From contig CANHGO010000001.1 in the NCBI GenBank assembly GCA_947460975.1, positions 434,001 through 498,000 of the forward strand: DNA of 64,000 nucleotides. The letters run 5' to 3'. Position numbers and translations under genes: made by a program. Origin of the DNA: Cytophagaceae bacterium (lineage in GTDB: Bacteria > Bacteroidota > Bacteroidia > Cytophagales > Spirosomataceae). Of the stretch, positions 62,477 through 64,000 are shown piece by piece. Position 1 is the stretch's first letter. Each line of letters opens with the position of its first letter. The notes beneath the pieces were generated by a model. That model saw nothing but the letters and a program-made list of their open reading frames with translations. It did not search any database and was not told the DNA's origin.

Positions 62477-63811
62477 TTACCTTTTTAACATATTGCCCAT
62501 ATTAGGCATTTTCATTTTTCCGTCTTGAACCTTGTTCATCATTTTCATCATTTTTCGCATGTCCTCAAATTGTTTCATCAAATTGTTGACTTGTTGGATT
62601 GAGGTCCCAGAACCCTTCGCTATTCTGATCTTTCGAGATGAGTTTAGCAAATCTGGATTTTGGCGTTCCTTTAAAGTCATCGACTGAATAATGGCTTCTA
62701 TAGGCTTAAATGAATCATTTGAAATATCGACATCTTTGACGGCTTGACCCATTCCTGGAACCATACCCATCAGATCTTTAATATTTCCCATCTTTTTAAT
62801 TTGTTGCAGTTGGGAATAAAAATCTTCAAAAGAGAAATTATTTTGGCGAATTTTTTTGTTTAAGCGTGCTGCTTCATCCTCATCGAAAGCTTGCTGGGCC
62901 CTTTCAACCAAAGAAAGAACATCCCCCATGCCTAAAATTCGGTTGGCCATTCGATCCGGATAAAACTGATCTAAGGCTTCCATTTTTTCCCCGGTGGAGA
63001 TAAATTTGATCGGTTTTTCGACCACTTGTCGGATGGAAAGGGCAGCACCACCTCTTGAATCACCGTCTAATTTGGTCAAAACAACCCCGTCAAAATTAAG
63101 TCGTTCGTTAAATGTTTTGGCAGTATTCACGGCATCTTGACCTGTCATTGAGTCAACGACAAACAGGATTTCGGTCGGATTTATCGCTTTTTTTACGGCT
63201 TCGATTTCATTCATCATGGATTCGTCGATGGCCAAACGGCCTGCGGTATCGACAATAACCACTTTTTTACCCATTTTCCTGGCGTAGGAAAGGGCATTCT
63301 CGGCGATGGAAACCGCGCTTTTATTTTCGGGTTCTGCGTAAACCTCTACGCCTACTTGCTCGCCCAAGACTTTTAATTGGTCTATTGCCGCAGGTCTATA
63401 AATATCACAGGCAACGAGCAACACATTTCGTCCTCCTTTTTTGATGTATTGGGCTAATTTACCTGAGAAAGTTGTTTTACCTGAACCTTGAAGTCCGGCA
63501 ATTAATACAACGGCAGGATCCCCTTTCAGATTAATATCTTGTTTAACCCCACCCATTAATTGGGTTAACTCCTCGTGAACAATTTTAACTAATAATTGGC
63601 CTGGCTCAACGGAAATTAATATTTTTTGGCCTAGCGCCTGTTCCTTGATTCGATCGGTAATTTCCTTCGCCACTTTATAGTTGACGTCGGCATCCATCAA
63701 TGCACGCCTAATTTCCTTAACGGTGGCGGCAACGTTTACGTCGGTAATTCGGCCGTTCCCTTTCAGGGTTCGCATGGCCGATGTAATCTTGGAGCTTAAA
63801 TTCTCAAACAT
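62477..63811 (-). CDS. ffh: Signal recognition particle protein
   Basis: SRP54 GTPase that binds signal sequences and 4.5S RNA and delivers ribosomes to FtsY. 444 residues. N domain (1-85), G domain with P-loop GLQGSGKTTFSGKLA, DIYRPAAIDQL, DTAGRLAIDE, and TKLDGDSRGGAALS, then a Met-rich M domain (about 300-444, ending KMPNMGNMLKR). No 4.5S RNA gene is seen in the window. Confidence 0.97.
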   Translation of the reverse strand: MFENLSSKITSAMRTLKGNGRITDVNVAATVKEIRRALMDADVNYKVAKEITDRIKEQALGQKILISVEPGQLLVKIVHEELTQLMGGVKQDINLKGDPAVVLIAGLQGSGKTTFSGKLAQYIKKGGRNVLLVACDIYRPAAIDQLKVLGEQVGVEVYAEPENKSAVSIAENALSYARKMGKKVVIVDTAGRLAIDESMMNEIEAVKKAINPTEILFVVDSMTGQDAVNTAKTFNERLNFDGVVLTKLDGDSRGGAALSIRQVVEKPIKFISTGEKMEALDQFYPDRMANRILGMGDVLSLVERAQQAFDEDEAARLNKKIRQNNFSFEDFYSQLQQIKKMGNIKDLMGMVPGMGQAVKDVDISNDSFKPIEAIIQSMTLKERQNPDLLNSSRKIRIAKGSGTSIQQVNNLMKQFEDMRKMMKMMNKVQDGKMKMPNMGNMLKR

Positions 63812-63912
63812 AATGCATTAAATCTTGTAAATGGTCTGCAATTTACGCTTTTTACCTTAAAAATTATTCAAATTATTTGACCTAATTCTGATGAATAAAA
63901 AAGATTCCTGTA

Positions 63913-63920
63913 TACCTTTG
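63913..63920 (+). promoter_or_regulatory. Candidate -7 promoter box for the last gene
   Basis: TACCTTTG followed by C matches TAnnTTTG. It lies 60 bases before the ATG at 63980. Confidence 0.45.
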
Positions 63921-63979
63921 CAAGATTATTTAGGTTCGTCCTAAAATAAAAAAATAGACCAAACACATTAATACAAAAA

Positions 63980-64000
63980 ATGGAAAAAATTAAAGTTGCC
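63980..64000 (+). CDS. Start of a gene cut by the window edge, possibly isocitrate dehydrogenase
   Basis: ATG at 63980 opens a frame of seven codons (MEKIKVA) to the window edge, behind a good -7 box. The first residues resemble the start of Bacteroidota NADP-dependent isocitrate dehydrogenase, but seven residues are far too few to be sure. That a gene starts here is likely; its identity is a guess. Confidence 0.4.

Noticed and set aside
1-64000. tRNA, rRNA, CRISPR, insertion sequences, phage or integrase genes
   Set aside because: I looked in all gaps between genes and found no cloverleaf, no regular spaced repeats, no transposase or recombinase frame and no attachment-site-like repeats.

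Overview
The window looks like chromosome of a pigmented, gliding member of the Bacteroidota, most likely order Cytophagales (Spirosomataceae-like). Grounds: AT-rich DNA with Bacteroidetes-type promoters (TAnnTTTG at -7, almost no Shine-Dalgarno sites), a gliding lipoprotein GldB, a protein with a type IX secretion C-terminal domain, DUF2795 and DUF349 proteins, a CrtZ carotenoid hydroxylase, and a 4Fe-4S APS reductase in place of PAPS reduction. The genus is inference; no rRNA or tRNA gene lies in the window. Gene density is high, genes switch strand often, and nearly all look vertically inherited. I see no IS element, prophage, integrase or CRISPR array. Layout. 1-8.2 kb: the 5' part of an ExbB/TolQ channel gene (cut by the window edge), a DUF721 protein, an LD-carboxypeptidase, YifB/ComM, a secreted thioredoxin-fold protein, an M28 peptidase and an ftsZ standing outside any division cluster. 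8.2-15 kb: cutC, a DUF2795 protein, glpD, a TPR membrane protein, ribH, aspartate kinase and serS. 15-18.4 kb: an OmpR-family response regulator and histidine kinase, divergent from a Gly/Arg/Pro-rich secreted protein with a T9SS sorting domain; tandem CTTAACA repeats lie between them. 18.4-24 kb: a 1225-residue fusion of a GMC oxidoreductase with a secreted xanthan-lyase-like FAD protein, a CBM9-like protein and ruvB. 24-27.9 kb: glpF-glpK, then speA with a tiny 40-residue lipoprotein gene behind it. 28-33.4 kb: mpl, DUF349, ettA and a MoxR ATPase. 33.5-39 kb: a carbohydrate island with a CE12-GH28 pectin enzyme and a GH2 enzyme around a DUF1569 gene that is bracketed by two matching hairpins. 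39-42.5 kb: gpsA, a HIT protein and kup. 42.7-44.8 kb: a heme/copper monooxygenase lipoprotein and an AlbA_2 protein. 44.9-48.2 kb: cysH-cysD-cysN and crtZ. 48.4-54.3 kb: valS-gldB-ABC exporter-Fur operon. 54.3-64 kb: a membrane propeller protein of unknown role, bioB, sppA, ppa, def, pheT, ffh, and the first codons of a probable isocitrate dehydrogenase. How the genes work together. Glycerol enters through GlpF, GlpK phosphorylates it, GlpD oxidises glycerol-3-phosphate and GpsA makes it from DHAP, but these genes sit at three separate places. CysDN makes APS, which CysH reduces directly. The S66 carboxypeptidase and Mpl fit peptidoglycan recycling. The secreted CE12-GH28, GH2, CBM9 and FAD enzymes suggest use of plant or algal polysaccharides. 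Most notable: the in-frame fusion with a buried signal peptide, the heme/copper lipoprotein with all six copper ligands, the paired hairpins with compensatory differences, the hidden speA-linked lipoprotein, and the very tight convergent gene ends (9 of 12 overlap or touch).
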